Shown: piece after piece, positions 51,201-61,178 of the stretch
Layout: each line of letters starts with the position of its first letter
Numbering within the stretch: position 1 is the first letter of the stretch
Assembly (NCBI GenBank): GCA_015068855.1
Contig: SVJS01000005.1
Location: 1-64,000 of the forward strand
Source of the DNA: Oscillospiraceae bacterium
GTDB taxonomy: Bacteria > Bacillota > Clostridia > UBA1381 > UBA9506
Length of the DNA: 64,000 bases
Reading direction: 5' to 3'
Translations under genes and position numbers: made by a program
The notes under the pieces: model-generated
Seen by the model: only the letters and a program-made list of their open reading frames with translations
Database searches by the model: none
Told to the model about the DNA's origin: nothing

Positions 51201-52556
51201 ATGAAATTACTTACGCAAGAAGGTTATCGTCGTCGTATAGACAACATCAGCAGTGCAGATCAAAGCAATAAATCATACCAGCGCCGGCATAGAATCAGAG
51301 ATTACATGCCCGGACAGGTTACATATAATTTAGGCGATTATCCGGCTGCTTTTTCCATGGAGCCGACAGAATATGATTACAATCTCTTAAAGAGCCTGGC
51401 AGAAAATGGCGTTGAACTTTTACAGATTCACGAGGAGTGGAATGACCCCATTCGTCATTTGGGTGCTGACAAATTCACAGCGCATGACCCTGAGGGTTTG
51501 CAGAAATTCGTTGACCTGTGCCATTTCTTCGGCATTAAGATTATCCCCTATATTTCAACCGGTTATTTCCAGGTAACCGACCCGGATTATCAGGAATGCT
51601 GGGAACGCCAGCATGGTGATTTGATTGATGAATTTTTCCGTTATGGTCATTGTTGGTGCGGCAGCCCCGAGTGGCTTGAATACCTCTTGCCCAGAACCTA
51701 TAAGGTTTTAGACCAGTATGGTTTTGATGGTATCTATAATGACTGGGGTTATGACGGTTATTATTTCGTAGAGCAGGCAACAGGGGAGACTGACCTGGCT
51801 AAGATGCACCTGCCCTATGACCCGCTGATTGAGGATTTGCTCAGCGAAATTTATTCCGAAATTAAACACCGTGGCGGTGTTTATAAGATTCATGCAGACA
51901 GAAACAATGCACCACCGTGTAAAGATAAGGTGTATGACTATCTGTGGATTGGCGAGCATGTGGATGATGACACACCGGGCGAAGGCAAACAGCATGAGCC
52001 TTACATCGTTCCCTGCCAGCATTGTAATTATTCCAAAAAGATGGATGACGAGGATTACTACTATGCAAGAGTTATCCCCTTCATGCAGTTCCCGCTCTTG
52101 AAGCATGGTCGTCCCTTGGGTGGTACCGGCATCAATGAACCGGGCATTCATTTTTACAAAGATACCAGTGGCTACATATTCCAGCAAAAGGTCCAAGAGT
52201 ATAACGCAGCGCATCCCGATGGCCCGTTTGTTCATTCTATCTGGTCCTCCATTCCGGATGATGTGGAAGAATATCCCCGTTGGAGCCGTTACCTGAAGCT
52301 GTATAAGCCAATGGTGACCCAGAACAGCGTGGCATACATCGAGCTTCGTGATTGTGATGACATCCTGTCTCCGCTTCCCGAAAAAGTAATCGCTTCCATG
52401 TTTGTTAATGAAGAAAAGTATATGGTTGTTTCCAATTTAACAGACGCTGATTACAAACTCAAGTTAAGCGGCAAATGGAAAGACAGAGTGACCGGCGAAG
52501 TCGGAACAGATTTTGTCATTAAACCGGATAAGATTTTATTCCTTGTTCAGGTTTGA
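51201..52556 (+). CDS. Putative TIM-barrel glycoside hydrolase-like protein (cytoplasmic)
   Basis: The 451-residue protein has no signal peptide. Barrel-like strands are visible: GVELLQIHEEWND near residue 77, IKIIPYISTGYF near 115, YGFDGIYNDWGYDGYY near 174 and VYKIHADRNN near 228. The IYNDWGYD segment looks like the nucleophile strand of retaining alpha-glycosidases, with an Asp in the usual place. The last 80 residues form a beta-rich C-terminal domain. I cannot assign a numbered family. ATG 51201 follows AAAGGGGAAG. It is the first gene after a strong promoter and is followed by a giant secreted lyase, so a role in breaking down the same glycan is plausible. Confidence 0.6.
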   Translation: MKLLTQEGYRRRIDNISSADQSNKSYQRRHRIRDYMPGQVTYNLGDYPAAFSMEPTEYDYNLLKSLAENGVELLQIHEEWNDPIRHLGADKFTAHDPEGLQKFVDLCHFFGIKIIPYISTGYFQVTDPDYQECWERQHGDLIDEFFRYGHCWCGSPEWLEYLLPRTYKVLDQYGFDGIYNDWGYDGYYFVEQATGETDLAKMHLPYDPLIEDLLSEIYSEIKHRGGVYKIHADRNNAPPCKDKVYDYLWIGEHVDDDTPGEGKQHEPYIVPCQHCNYSKKMDDEDYYYARVIPFMQFPLLKHGRPLGGTGINEPGIHFYKDTSGYIFQQKVQEYNAAHPDGPFVHSIWSSIPDDVEEYPRWSRYLKLYKPMVTQNSVAYIELRDCDDILSPLPEKVIASMFVNEEKYMVVSNLTDADYKLKLSGKWKDRVTGEVGTDFVIKPDKILFLVQV

Positions 52557-52629
52557 TGAACGGCTTTATATAATAAGGAAGAAACAGGTTGCAACCGAAC
52601 GCAGTTTGCGTGCGCAAAGGAGATGGTAT

Positions 52630-55600
52630 ATGATGCGGTTGAGAAATAGAGTAGTTAGTTTGTTAACAGCTTTAATTATGCTGTCAAGCAGTCTTGCTGT
52701 TTTTGCGGCAGATGAGCCGCCTGAAGCAGTAATCGAGGGCGGTCAAACGAGTCCCAAAGGCGAGATTTACGTTATGGAGGACTTTGAGGCCTATCAGGAC
52801 GGCGGCACAAAAATCACCGGCTTTAACGTAGGCGACAAAGGTAATGTTTGCGGTATCCGTGTGATTGATGGCAACAAGTCCGTGATGCTGACAACAGACG
52901 GTATCACAGACAGTATGCTTGACTGTTACCTGCCCGAGGTAATCAGCGGCAACATCGTTGTTGAGCAAAAGGTGTATGTGCCTGCGTTCAGCGGTACGGA
53001 GCATGGCATCTGGCTTAGAGATGGCAACGGTAAGGACGTTGAGTTTGTCCGCATTTTTGACAGAAGCGTTAGTTTTGATGACGGAACGGTTATCAGTGGC
53101 TTAGCGCCCAAGAAGTTTTACACTTTGGCGCTGGTGCTTGACTTTGAAAGACACGTGTATGATGTTTATTTCAATGATAAAAAGCGCGTGAATGACCGTC
53201 CGTTTACGGATTCATTTAACGACCTCAAACAGATTCGTTGGCATTTGAGAATGCCGAAAGCAGCGGGTGTTTGGCATGTAGATGATATCCGCATTTATCA
53301 ATCAGATAAGCCAATGACGTTGGAAGAGCTGAGCATTGCATCAGGCGCCAATGGGGAAACATCAGGAGGCGATAACGTGACAACTGAATCCACCATTAGA
53401 AGCACAGTTGGCAACGCCGTTGCTATGTTCATGGGTAAGTCAAACGTTTTGAATAAAACCGTTAAGGGTTACATTTCAGAAGATAGAAGCATCGTGCCCC
53501 AGTGGCGCGGCGAGCAGGCTTTGGTGCCCGCAGAGTATTTTGTTAAGAGCTTAGAGGGCACAATGACGGAAAACGCAGCCGAAAACAGCGTAACCGTCAC
53601 AAAAGGCGATAAAACCGTAAAATTGTTCTATGACAAGTCCCGCATGATTGCTAATGGCGTGGAAATGGTTTTAGGCGCACCGGCAACCAAGATTAACGGC
53701 GTGGCATACCTGCCCATTTATGAAGTTGCCGATGCCTTAGGCATTTACCTGTTCTTGGATGCAGACCTGCTCATTTACAGTGAAGACCAGTTGGGTCTGA
53801 GCTGGAACAAGGACTTAAAAGCTCTGCGTTTGGTTTCTGAGGCCTTTGTGTTTGATGATGCAACAGGCGCTGAAATCATCGCCATGGTTAAAGAAAAGCA
53901 TCCTAACAATGGTCATCCTCGTTTGATTATGACAGAGGAGAAATTCCAGCGCATCCGTGATGAGCTGGCAAAGGGCGAAAACGGCGACCCGGTTTACAGA
54001 AAGATTGTTTCTCAGATGAAAGTCACCTGCGACGATTTGCTGGATCAGCCGCCCTTTGCTTACATTCAGGAAGACGGCCTCCGTTTGAACACACATGTGC
54101 CGGAGACCCGTGTTACGCAGCTTGCGCTGATGTATAACATCACAGGCGATGAACGTTATGCAGAGCGTGCCAAAGTTGAAATGATTGCTTATTGCAGCTA
54201 TATCGACTGGAACCCGCACCATTTCCTGGATACGGGCGTTATGTGTTCCGGTATGGCGCTGGCCTATGACTGGCTCTATAACTGGTTACCGGATTATGAA
54301 CGTAAATTAGTTAGAGACAGCATCGTTGAAAAAGCAATCCATCAGGTTGCAAACGACTATCGCGGTTTAACCCGCAACAGCGGAACAAAGGAAGACCTCC
54401 TTTGCAGAACCTGGAACTGGAGTAGTGGACAGCCCGTTAACAACTGGCGTTTTGTTGCCGGTGGCGGTGTTGCCATTGGTGCCCTCGCTGTTTGTGACGA
54501 GGTAACAGGCGAGGACTTAGCGGTTACCGAGCTTTGCTTGGAACGCTCCCTCCTGGGCATCCGTCCCGTCATCAGCCTTTTTGCTCCCGATGGTGCGTAT
54601 GAAGAAGGCTTGCTGTATTGGGACTATGCCGGTCAGTATTATCAGAAGCACATTAGTGCGCTGAAAACAGCAACCGGAACAGACCTTGGCTATTTTGATG
54701 TGCCCGGCCTGTCCGCGACCAATGACTTTGTGCTTGGTATCATGGGTTCCACCAGTAACTGGGCATTCCATGATACAGGCTTTAGTGATAGTGCATCAAC
54801 CACAGCGACTTACACAGCCTATGCGGCGCACTTTAAGGACTTAAACAGCATGCGTGCCCGTTATGACAGCATCATGCGTGGCGGCGGTTCTTATCGTGAC
54901 CTGATTCACTATGATCCCGACCTTGACTATTTGGGAACATCCAACACCAGCGCGTTTGACTCCGTGCTGCAATCAGCCGGCACATTCACAACGCGTAGCG
55001 GCTGGGGCGAAAATGAAATCTTCACCGGCTTACATGCCGATGGCGGTCCCGCAGTTGTTGACCATGGTCATGCCGATGCCGGTAGCTTTGTGTTAGACTC
55101 TCAGGGCGTCAGCTGGTTCTTCGACTTAGGTCGTGATGACTATAACCTGCCGAACTACAACAGAGACTGCTACATGCACCGTGCCGAAGGCCACAACGGC
55201 CTTGTCATCAACCCCGGTGCAGACCAGTATGGCGGTTATGACATGTGTAAGGACGGTATTTCGTACCTTGAAAAATCCGAAACGAAACCCCTCGGTGCTT
55301 TTGCAATCGGTAATGTAACCGATGCTTGGCGTGCAGACGCTGAAAGCGCTCGCCGAGGCGTGAAGCTTGATAACAACCGCAGAACCGTAACGGTACAGGA
55401 TGAGGTTGTCCTCAAAAAGCCTGTGGATGTTTACTGGCTTGCACACACCAAAGCTGAGATTAAAATCAGCGAGGACGGCAAAAAGGCTTACCTGTCTCAA
55501 AACGGTAAAATGCTCTTAGCGGAAATTGCCCAGGGCCCTGAAGACGCTGTCTTCACCGTGGGAGATGCGGTTTCCGACCTGCCTGGCGCACCCGACCTTC

Positions 55601-56445
55601 CCGGTCAGGCAAGCACCGAGGGCATTAAAGAGCTGACAATTCACCTTGAAAATTGTGAAAAGCTTGACCTCATGGTTGTCTTCAACGACTATGATTTGAG
55701 TTATGATGAATCTTCTTACAGCAAAAAGTGGGTTGCCCTTGATGACTGGTCCATCCCCGATGGCGAAATCAACCTGCGCTATGCAACGGTTGACAGCATC
55801 ACCGTGAACGGCCAGCCCGTTGAAGGTTTTGACCCCGAAGTTCGTAAGTATGTATTCAGCGTGAACCCGTCACTTGACGATTCCATCCCCGTTATTGCAG
55901 CAACATCGTCTGACGGTGAGGTTATCATCACCCCGCCGGCCGGTCCTGTTGGCACAGCAACCGTTAAGGTAGTTCCCAACAACGGAAAGGCAATGCACGG
56001 TTATGAACTCGTCTTTAACGCAACAGGTTCAGCAACCATCCCCGACGGCTTAACAGAAATTAAGCCTGTCGGCGTTAAAGCAAGCAGCGTTCCTCAGCCT
56101 GAGAACACGCCTGAGAACACGTTGGACGGTAACTTAGAAACCAAGTGGGCTTGCCTGGGTGTTAACTGGATTGAATATGACTTAGGTAGAGTTTACAATG
56201 TAAACACAGTTGCGTTGGCATTCATGGATTCCTTAAAGCGTGTGGCTCAGTTCTCCATTGAGGTCAGCGTGGATGGTTCCAACTATGTTCAGGTCTTCGA
56301 TGGCGACACGGTTAGTGTTGCAGGCTTCGGTGCTTACACCGCAGGCGACACGCCGGCTCGTTACGTGAGAGTTACTTGTAAGGGTCACAGCCATAACCAG
56401 GAATCCTGGAGTAGCTTGCTTGACTTTAGAGCATATAGGAAATAA
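52630..56445 (+). CDS. Secreted multidomain heparinase II/III-like polysaccharide lyase
   Basis: A 1271-residue exported protein with a signal peptide cleaved near VFA-AD (residue 28). Domain order by position: a concanavalin-like beta domain (about 44-224, ending VDDIRIYQS), a copper-amine-oxidase-like stalk domain (about 287-390, LVPAEYFVKSLEG and YLPIYEVADALG), an alpha-helical toroid (about 425-750), a heparinase II/III beta-sandwich with VDHGHADAGSFVLD near 820 and HNGLVIN near 855, an Ig-like stretch near 1050-1135, and a C-terminal F5/8 type C (discoidin) domain (about 1145-1270, ENTLDGNLETKW). Lyases of this fold cut uronic-acid polysaccharides by beta-elimination. ATG 52630 follows AAAGGAG; ATG 52633 is adjacent. 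The substrate is unknown. Confidence 0.82.
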   Translation: MMRLRNRVVSLLTALIMLSSSLAVFAADEPPEAVIEGGQTSPKGEIYVMEDFEAYQDGGTKITGFNVGDKGNVCGIRVIDGNKSVMLTTDGITDSMLDCYLPEVISGNIVVEQKVYVPAFSGTEHGIWLRDGNGKDVEFVRIFDRSVSFDDGTVISGLAPKKFYTLALVLDFERHVYDVYFNDKKRVNDRPFTDSFNDLKQIRWHLRMPKAAGVWHVDDIRIYQSDKPMTLEELSIASGANGETSGGDNVTTESTIRSTVGNAVAMFMGKSNVLNKTVKGYISEDRSIVPQWRGEQALVPAEYFVKSLEGTMTENAAENSVTVTKGDKTVKLFYDKSRMIANGVEMVLGAPATKINGVAYLPIYEVADALGIYLFLDADLLIYSEDQLGLSWNKDLKALRLVSEAFVFDDATGAEIIAMVKEKHPNNGHPRLIMTEEKFQRIRDELAKGENGDPVYRKIVSQMKVTCDDLLDQPPFAYIQEDGLRLNTHVPETRVTQLALMYNITGDERYAERAKVEMIAYCSYIDWNPHHFLDTGVMCSGMALAYDWLYNWLPDYERKLVRDSIVEKAIHQVANDYRGLTRNSGTKEDLLCRTWNWSSGQPVNNWRFVAGGGVAIGALAVCDEVTGEDLAVTELCLERSLLGIRPVISLFAPDGAYEEGLLYWDYAGQYYQKHISALKTATGTDLGYFDVPGLSATNDFVLGIMGSTSNWAFHDTGFSDSASTTATYTAYAAHFKDLNSMRARYDSIMRGGGSYRDLIHYDPDLDYLGTSNTSAFDSVLQSAGTFTTRSGWGENEIFTGLHADGGPAVVDHGHADAGSFVLDSQGVSWFFDLGRDDYNLPNYNRDCYMHRAEGHNGLVINPGADQYGGYDMCKDGISYLEKSETKPLGAFAIGNVTDAWRADAESARRGVKLDNNRRTVTVQDEVVLKKPVDVYWLAHTKAEIKISEDGKKAYLSQNGKMLLAEIAQGPEDAVFTVGDAVSDLPGAPDLPGQASTEGIKELTIHLENCEKLDLMVVFNDYDLSYDESSYSKKWVALDDWSIPDGEINLRYATVDSITVNGQPVEGFDPEVRKYVFSVNPSLDDSIPVIAATSSDGEVIITPPAGPVGTATVKVVPNNGKAMHGYELVFNATGSATIPDGLTEIKPVGVKASSVPQPENTPENTLDGNLETKWACLGVNWIEYDLGRVYNVNTVALAFMDSLKRVAQFSIEVSVDGSNYVQVFDGDTVSVAGFGAYTAGDTPARYVRVTCKGHSHNQESWSSLLDFRAYRK

Positions 56446-56472
56446 AAAAGTCAAATCATTCTCCTAAATAAT

Positions 56473-56513
56473 GTGGTGCGGTGCTGCAGTTTTTGCGGCA
56501 CCAACCCCACACT
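56473..56513 (+). other. Intercistronic stem-loop
   Basis: GGTGCTGC pairs with GCGGCACC around the loop AGTTTTT, with an outer TGTGG/CCACA stem. No T run follows, so it is not a standard terminator. It lies between the lyase gene and the first paralogous secreted gene. Confidence 0.55.
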
Positions 56514-56555
56514 CAAATAAATAAATTTATTAATCATAAAATGGAGGAAAGAAAA

Positions 56556-58982
56556 ATGAAAACAATGTCTAAAAAAGTTGTTTCCTTGCTGCTGAGCATG
56601 CTGATGCTGATGAGCCTTTGTGTTATCACATTGCCTGTTTCTGCTGCAGGAGCTATTGGAACAACAATCACCTTTGATGAGGATCCTGCTTTGGTAGTCG
56701 GTACGGATTACCTGGTTAGTGCTGGGGTTGAGTCGGGAACCACTACTGACCCGGTAAAGGGATCTGGTAATGTTTTCTATATGAAGAAAACCGCAAGCGG
56801 TAACCCTTCGATTACGCCTTATCAGACTAGTGCTACCAAAGGTAAACAAAGCAATATTGAAATCTATTTCGATTTCATGATTCCGGCTGCTGATTCTAAC
56901 CTTTTTATGGAACTCGGTGGATACCATACTGATAAAAGCGGTCGTGGTACAGGCGCCATTTTCCAGATTAACACAAAAGGTGGCAAAGGCCGTATCGGCG
57001 TTAACAACCTCAGTAGTGACGGCGTTAATGAAATAGGTCATGCTTTTACCATTAACACTTGGTACACAGCTAAGGTGGGTATCAGCTTAGCTAAGGATTA
57101 TGCTGAGTTTAGCCTTAAAACACAAGGTGCAGAGGACAGCACCTATAAGACTGTTCGTGTAACAGATGCTACCATTCTGACAAAGCTTACCACCGTTTCA
57201 GAATTCACTTTCTATACCAATACGTCGAATAAGATTGTATATGTTGATAATCTTTGCATTGCGGATGCAGCTGCTGACAGCTTAGCTGCTACTGATGCTG
57301 AACTGGCAGCTTACGAGCGTACCGGTCCTTACAATAAGTTCGGTGACACAGTTTACAGCATGTATAGTGACCTGTATGCACTTAATGACAATGTGAACAG
57401 AGTTCCGATTACAAGCAGCAAATACAATGGCGATAACTTCCATGTATCGACGGGTAATTTCCACAATAATTATGGTAACCGTCTGGATCCCGCTTTGAAA
57501 GACGGTAAATATTGTATGCAAATTACCATGGGTAGCAAGACCCCGAAAAATAACGGTGAAATGCTCCTTGCCAACGGCATCAGTCAGACCAAAGTGAATG
57601 TAAGCTTTAGTTACCTGATGGAAAATTTTATGGACAGCTTTGGTTTGTATTTTAGTGACCTTCCGGTGCTGACCTTTGATGCAAACAACATGAAGCTTAT
57701 GAGCAATGCTGTTCAGCCGATGGAATGGAACACTTGGTATGACTATAACATTTCTGTTGACACAACAACCAAAACAGCCGTTCTGCAAGTTAAAAAATCA
57801 AGCGAAGAGACCTGGAAGACCTACAGCACCGTTTGGAACCTGCTGAATCAATATAGTAAAACCGGCGCTGCGAATTATACTAAGGATTTAACATCCATCA
57901 CAAAGATTGGGTTTGCACAGTACCCCAATGCCGGTGCTCCTTACACAGGTGCGCATGGTAACGCATACCTGACAAACTACATGCAGAACACCTCCACTAC
58001 AACTATCAGCCCCAGCTTAAAGGGCTTAGCACCTGACATGACAGTTCTGCCCACCAACAACACCGGTGTATACACATTGGGTCATCGTGTAGGCTTTACA
58101 ACACAGAACGTTAAAATTGATCCGGCTGCTACAGACAAGACTGTTTTGACCATTGATGAAGATGGTTCCGGTTATGTGCTGACTAACAACACAACTGGTA
58201 ATGCATTCCCGACCTTCTGGCTGTCTCCCTTTGTGTGCGCTCCCAGCGTAGCACACAGAATCCAGTTCCAGATGAGCGTGCCCGCAAACGGTGTTATTTC
58301 TGAATTCTGGCTGGAAGCAGCAACAAATGCAACCGGTACAGCCCGTAACACAACGGTTATCAAAGCGCTTAGAATGGGTCAGAACAACGGTTTCTTTATC
58401 GAAGCTTTCGGTGCAACACTGGGCGAAGCGCTCCCCTTTGCTGTAGGCGACATGCTTGACATCGAAGTTATCTATGACCCTGCAAATGAAAAGGCTGTTA
58501 CATCCATTATCGCTCCCGATGGCAGACAGTTCATCTCCGATGACGCAACCGCAGCAGCTTATGTTGAGGGCATTATCGGCACAACCTGGACACCGCTGAT
58601 GACCGCTCAGCCCAGATACACAATGGCTAAGGGCACAAGCACTAAGATTGAAGGCTTTAAGTGGGACATTACCGCTGAGGCTCCCACTGCAGAACTGGTG
58701 CTCGGCGAAGCAGTAGCTAAGGGTGCAACCTATGCAGTTCCTGCTGACAATGGTTACATCAGCAAGAAGGCAATCGTGATTGCAGCTCTTTATGATGCAG
58801 ATCATTGCTTAGTTGACGTTAACATCAGCGAAGCACAGATGATTGATGCTGACTGCGCAGAAATTACTGTTTCTTCAAACTTTGATGGAAGCGGTTCCTA
58901 TGTTAAAGTCTTTGTTTGGGATGCAACAGGCCTTTCCACTCTGAAAGCTCTGCGCGCAGCTAAAACGATTACTTTGAGCTAA
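56556..58982 (+). CDS. Secreted protein of unknown function with concanavalin-like domains (paralogue A)
   Basis: An 808-residue exported protein with a signal peptide ending near PVSA-AG. I do not recognise its family. It appears to contain three beta-rich modules resembling concanavalin-like lectin folds: about 33-250 (ending IVYVDNLCIAD), 275-495 (NTWYDYNISVDTTTKT, then YLTNYMQN) and 510-700 (HRIQFQMSVPANG, IEVIYDPANEKAV, KWDI). A short C-terminal segment AIVIAALYDADHCLVDV closes it. The modules from YMQN onwards match the gene at 59079 at equivalent positions. No catalytic motif was seen. ATG 56556 follows GGAGG at eight bases. Confidence 0.75.
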   Translation: MKTMSKKVVSLLLSMLMLMSLCVITLPVSAAGAIGTTITFDEDPALVVGTDYLVSAGVESGTTTDPVKGSGNVFYMKKTASGNPSITPYQTSATKGKQSNIEIYFDFMIPAADSNLFMELGGYHTDKSGRGTGAIFQINTKGGKGRIGVNNLSSDGVNEIGHAFTINTWYTAKVGISLAKDYAEFSLKTQGAEDSTYKTVRVTDATILTKLTTVSEFTFYTNTSNKIVYVDNLCIADAAADSLAATDAELAAYERTGPYNKFGDTVYSMYSDLYALNDNVNRVPITSSKYNGDNFHVSTGNFHNNYGNRLDPALKDGKYCMQITMGSKTPKNNGEMLLANGISQTKVNVSFSYLMENFMDSFGLYFSDLPVLTFDANNMKLMSNAVQPMEWNTWYDYNISVDTTTKTAVLQVKKSSEETWKTYSTVWNLLNQYSKTGAANYTKDLTSITKIGFAQYPNAGAPYTGAHGNAYLTNYMQNTSTTTISPSLKGLAPDMTVLPTNNTGVYTLGHRVGFTTQNVKIDPAATDKTVLTIDEDGSGYVLTNNTTGNAFPTFWLSPFVCAPSVAHRIQFQMSVPANGVISEFWLEAATNATGTARNTTVIKALRMGQNNGFFIEAFGATLGEALPFAVGDMLDIEVIYDPANEKAVTSIIAPDGRQFISDDATAAAYVEGIIGTTWTPLMTAQPRYTMAKGTSTKIEGFKWDITAEAPTAELVLGEAVAKGATYAVPADNGYISKKAIVIAALYDADHCLVDVNISEAQMIDADCAEITVSSNFDGSGSYVKVFVWDATGLSTLKALRAAKTITLS

Positions 58983-59021
58983 TCACATTTCCCCCTTATT
59001 TTAATATTGGTGATTTGAACG

Positions 59022-59056
59022 TGTGCCCTCGTGTATACCTTATGCACGAGGGCACA
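59022..59056 (+). other. Perfect 12-bp intercistronic stem-loop
   Basis: TGTGCCCTCGTG (59022-59033) pairs perfectly with CACGAGGGCACA (59045-59056), with an 11-base loop. There is no T run; the ribosome site of the next gene follows within ten bases. Confidence 0.7.
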
Positions 59057-59078
59057 GAAGATTGGAGGGAATAATCCA

Positions 59079-61142
59079 ATGAAACGAACATTACGCAAGC
59101 TATCGACAATTGTTCTTGTTTTAACCTTTGTTATGAGTCTTCTGCCCGTTGCAACCTTTGCGGCAGAAGAAGAGACACAAACTCTTTTTAACAATTACAG
59201 TGAGACACGCTTTGACTTTGACGATCCGGCCCTTAACGATCCCGCCTTGCAGGGTCAGAAAGCGGTTGAAACAGCATATTTCAGGACAGATAACATGACG
59301 CCTTCCGGTGCTACTTGTTCCTTTGCAAGTGTAACAGAAGATGGCGTTTCCGCTTTGAAATTCACAAAGAGCGGATCCGGCAAAGCCAATTCTATGATTA
59401 ATTTTGGGTTAAATGCAGATGCAGGCAGCGCAACCGGTCGATACAAAAAGAAACTGGATGTTGCTTTCAGCACAAAGCTAACCGCAGACCCGGGCGGACG
59501 CTGGGGTTATTATCTCAGAAGTTACGGTATCTCTGAAGGCCGTGTTTTAGGTCTTGATGGCCAGTACATTACCTTTTTTGAAAATCCTGTTTTTCCGTTA
59601 ACCTACAATCAGTGGATTGACATTGAATTCTCCGTTGATGTGGATTTGCGATGCGGTATCATTAAGGTTCGTAACAGCGCGATTGGCAGCGAAACAGGCG
59701 AACCCGGCCCATGGCAGAGCTTTGCAGGTTGCTTCGATAAGCTGTTTTCCAGTGCAACAGGAGCGACAGCCTATGAGCATTTTTACCAGAACGGTTTCCT
59801 GACAATAGGCGGTATGACCAGTACCTTTGATTTCTTCCTGACGGATTACATGCAGAATTTAAGAACAGCTGACGAGGCGTTAACACCGTCTTTGGAAACA
59901 CTGTCTGATGATTTTGCATCGTTCCCTGCTGCTAACAGCACAAGCGCTATCTATGATAGCCAAACCGCTTGGAACACGTCTAACATTGGCGGCACAAAAG
60001 CCACCACAGCATCTGTCAGCGAAGGACGTTTAACATTGACAACAACGCAGGATTCGGGCACAAGCTATCCCGGTTTGATTAAAACCCCGTTCTATGCAGC
60101 TCCGAATCTGCGTCATCATATGAAATTTAGAATGAGTGCGCCGGCAATCGGCAACATCAGCCGTTTTTCTGTCACCTTAACATCGAATCAGAACGGCCTT
60201 GCCGACGGAAGCAGAACCCCTGAGTTTATTAAAATTGGTTCTGATGGAAGCGGCAGCTATATCCAGGTTGCTTCTGAAAAAAATTATGTAGCTTATGATC
60301 CCTACGACATGTTCGACTGCGAATTTGTGTATGACGCAAAAGAGCAGGTTGCCAAGATTTCCGTTCTTGATGCAGAGGGCAATCAATATATCGGCGATGC
60401 CGCGTCTTTGGCAACAACAGGCGGCGCGAGCTGGGATATCCTGAGAGGCATTTTGTTCCAGAATCAGGCAACTGCCACCGGCACAACCTATTTCTACCTT
60501 GAAGATTTTTATTGGAATCTGTTAAGCCGTGAAAGCGTTGCAACAGAGACAACCGTTGCAAGCTTTGAAATTGACGGCGAGGACACAGCCAGCCTGGATG
60601 AAACCATTATGGTTGACTGTGGCCAGACATTAGATTATGCACAGGCAGTTGAGACAGCCGAAGTTACCGTTTTGAAAAACGGAACGCTCCCTGTTGACAC
60701 CGCTTACACTCTTGCAGCAGAGGGCAGCGTTTTGACCGTTACCTTTGCTGACCTTGAGCCCGCAACCAATTACACGATTTTGGTTTCCGGCATCTCAACC
60801 TTAGCGGGCGACATCGAGCCGGACCTTGCACAGACATTCTTCACAACCTATGAGGTAGGCATTTCTGCCACAACTCCTGTTTTGGACGGCGATGCTGTGA
60901 CAGCCACCATCCGCAGCGGTTATCGTGAAGGTAAACAGGTGCTCTTGATTACAACTCTGTATAATGAAGAGGGCGCTTTAATTGACGTTAAAATCAGCGA
61001 CCTGACGCAGGCAAGCACCCGTGAAGGCGAGCTTTTCACAGTTGAACTGGGCGATGCTGAATACAGCAGCGCAAAAGCCTATATTTGGTCAGGATTTAAC
61101 GATATGAATCCCTACCACGATGTAACATCTTTTGCATCGTAA
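59079..61142 (+). CDS. Secreted protein of unknown function with concanavalin-like domains (paralogue B)
   Basis: A 687-residue exported protein with a signal peptide ending near TFAA-EE. The first two beta-rich modules correspond to the second and third modules of the upstream gene: NQWIDIEFSVDVD near 185, FFLTDYMQN near 257, RHHMKFRMSAPAIGNIS near 340, CEFVYDAKEQVAKI near 418 and FYWNL near 484. These are followed by a Big_5-like Ig domain (ATNYTILVSGISTLAGD near 570) and the same terminal segment type, VLLITTLYNEEGALIDV. No SLH domain, so it is either released or held by other proteins. ATG 59079 follows GGAGGGA. Confidence 0.75.
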   Translation: MKRTLRKLSTIVLVLTFVMSLLPVATFAAEEETQTLFNNYSETRFDFDDPALNDPALQGQKAVETAYFRTDNMTPSGATCSFASVTEDGVSALKFTKSGSGKANSMINFGLNADAGSATGRYKKKLDVAFSTKLTADPGGRWGYYLRSYGISEGRVLGLDGQYITFFENPVFPLTYNQWIDIEFSVDVDLRCGIIKVRNSAIGSETGEPGPWQSFAGCFDKLFSSATGATAYEHFYQNGFLTIGGMTSTFDFFLTDYMQNLRTADEALTPSLETLSDDFASFPAANSTSAIYDSQTAWNTSNIGGTKATTASVSEGRLTLTTTQDSGTSYPGLIKTPFYAAPNLRHHMKFRMSAPAIGNISRFSVTLTSNQNGLADGSRTPEFIKIGSDGSGSYIQVASEKNYVAYDPYDMFDCEFVYDAKEQVAKISVLDAEGNQYIGDAASLATTGGASWDILRGILFQNQATATGTTYFYLEDFYWNLLSRESVATETTVASFEIDGEDTASLDETIMVDCGQTLDYAQAVETAEVTVLKNGTLPVDTAYTLAAEGSVLTVTFADLEPATNYTILVSGISTLAGDIEPDLAQTFFTTYEVGISATTPVLDGDAVTATIRSGYREGKQVLLITTLYNEEGALIDVKISDLTQASTREGELFTVELGDAEYSSAKAYIWSGFNDMNPYHDVTSFAS

Positions 61143-61178
61143 GTCGTTACAATGTAAAAGAAGAAGGGAGAGGGAAAA

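Noticed and set aside
58026-58805. 259-codon minus-strand frame inside secreted paralogue A
   Set aside because: Cys-rich antisense shadow without start signal; the plus frame has a signal peptide and a homologue.
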